Position numbers and translations under genes: made by a program | Notes under the pieces: model-generated | Database searches by the model: none | What the model was told of the DNA's origin: nothing | What the model saw: only the letters and a program-made list of their open reading frames with translations | In this document: positions 63,268 to 64,000 of the stretch, piece after piece | Layout of the letters: the number at the start of each line of letters is the position of its first letter | Numbering within the stretch: position 1 is the first letter of the stretch | NCBI GenBank assembly: GCA_038889235.1 | Contig: JAWAHN010000001.1 | Span: forward strand, 468,499-532,498 | Length of the DNA: 64,000 nucleotides | Reading direction: 5' to 3' | Source of the DNA: Candidatus Jordarchaeales archaeon | Lineage (GTDB): Archaea; Asgardarchaeota; Jordiarchaeia; Jordiarchaeales; Freyrarchaeaceae

Positions 63268-63553
63268 GTAGTACCACCAAGAGCTTTAGTTTTCTCATAT
63301 CGAATAGTTAAGGTTGAAGTTCAATTTAGGTTTTGTCGCATAAACCGCCGCTGCGGCCTTCACACTAGTTACTGCTCGTTGGTTGTTTTTGGTGAACGTT
63401 GGATGGTGGGTGAAAAGTTGTCGGGAGTCGCGGTCGATGGGCTTTAAGGGTGAGCGGGGCTTGGTTTGTTGTGTTTTGAAAAATCAAGAGGTAGTCGTCA
63501 TAATATGGAAATCGATAAACGTCTTTAAACCTTGTCTTCTCTTGGGGGTGTTA

Positions 63554-64000
63554 ATGCTTCAACCTAGTGTGAAGGTCAAGGTTAGGAGAGTTGACCTGCT
63601 TAAAGGAGAAGTGGAAGTCGTCGAGGACTGTGTGTCTGTGGAGACTGTCGTAATGCTCTACGTTAACGGGGAGCGTGCGGCCACCTTTCTTTCTCTTCCA
63701 TCGCAGTTGGAGGAGCTTTGCATTGGATGGCTTCTAACACAGTCGATAATAGATTCAGTTAACGATATCGAGAGCGTGCAAGTCGAGAATGGGAAAGTGA
63801 AGGTTTATTGTAGCAAAGACGTTGAAGCTCGCCTGAAAGCTTTAGATTCTATGGCTGCCCCGGCACGTGGCTTCGAGACTCCCTTGAACGTCTACTTCGC
63901 AAACGGACTTGCTAAGCCCTTCGTTAGATCGAAGTATAAAGTTAAAGTGGAGGACATATTGTCGTTTGTGCGAGTTCTCGACGAGAAAGCACAGCTTTTC
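63554..64000 (+). CDS. fdhD: FdhD sulfurtransferase for formate dehydrogenase-type enzymes, C-terminus cut by window edge
   Basis: The 149 visible residues match the N-terminal part of FdhD: EDCVSVETVVMLYVNGERAA, LPSQLEELCIGWLLTQSIID (usual LxGFLxSEGII) and the run to VRVLDEKAQLF, which leads into the TGGxH block beyond the window. FdhD passes sulfur to the molybdenum/tungsten bis-pterin cofactor. The CxxC-type cysteines of FdhD are not in the visible part. ATG 63554 has GGGGGTG upstream. Its client here could be the FwdB-type enzyme encoded at 25 kb. Confidence 0.82.
   Translation, partial: MLQPSVKVKVRRVDLLKGEVEVVEDCVSVETVVMLYVNGERAATFLSLPSQLEELCIGWLLTQSIIDSVNDIESVQVENGKVKVYCSKDVEARLKALDSMAAPARGFETPLNVYFANGLAKPFVRSKYKVKVEDILSFVRVLDEKAQLF

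Overview
This window comes from an archaeon, most likely a thermophile of the TACK/Thermoproteota side; I would not name a finer rank. The gene set is archaeal: 20S proteasome beta subunit, Cdc48 with two AAA rings, XPB helicase and Bax1 nuclease, HerA-NurA, RtcA, NOG1, NadM, archaeal-type triosephosphate isomerase, and formylmethanofuran dehydrogenase subunits. BRE/TATA-like promoters sit ahead of several genes. Many genes start at GTG or TTG behind a clear GGAGG/GAGGTG ribosome-binding site. The tRNA genes carry several introns each, which is known mainly from Thermoproteales-like archaea.

Layout. 1-5.2 kb: a secreted subtilisin-fold protein cut by the window edge, a tRNA thiolase (TtuA type), a NikR-like nickel regulator and a small YbjN-like protein. 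5.3-12.4 kb: a minus-strand operon for the membrane arm of an Fpo/Nuo-type complex (J1, J2, K, L, M, N) without its hydrophilic subunits. 12.6-19.6 kb: tRNA-Ala, a tungsten aldehyde oxidoreductase family protein, a histone-deacetylase-like amidohydrolase, and arginyl-tRNA synthetase flanked by two tRNA-Arg genes, one of which I read as having five introns. 19.7-24.7 kb: an M24 peptidase-like protein without metal ligands, a DUF89 phosphatase, TIM, and a LarA-like protein. 25-28.6 kb: FwdB, FwdD and ferredoxins on both sides of a divergent promoter region. 28.6-42.8 kb: housekeeping and repair genes (phosphodiesterase, MutS-like ATPase, SAM hydrolase, NadM, alkyltransferase, RtcA, NOG1, proteasome, TatD, Bax1). 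42.8-49.9 kb: a wHTH regulator, Cdc48 with a long structured leader, a double-cubane-cluster reductase with its activase, and XPB. 50-56.7 kb: a methyltransferase, a Lon-like AAA+ protein without protease domain, PurM and a purine-permease-like transporter. 56.6-62.3 kb: HerA-NurA with an unknown third gene, then five tandem small winged-helix genes. 62.3-64 kb: thioredoxin reductase and the start of FdhD.

How it fits together. The metabolic genes suggest an anaerobe using low-potential ferredoxin, tungsto- or molybdopterin enzymes (AOR, FwdBD, with FdhD as a maturation factor) and an ion-pumping Fpo-like complex. The standout signals are the multi-intron tRNA-Arg genes around argS, the five-gene winged-helix array, the Cdc48 leader, and a set of proteins that keep an enzyme fold but have lost catalytic residues (subtilase, M24, LarA-like).
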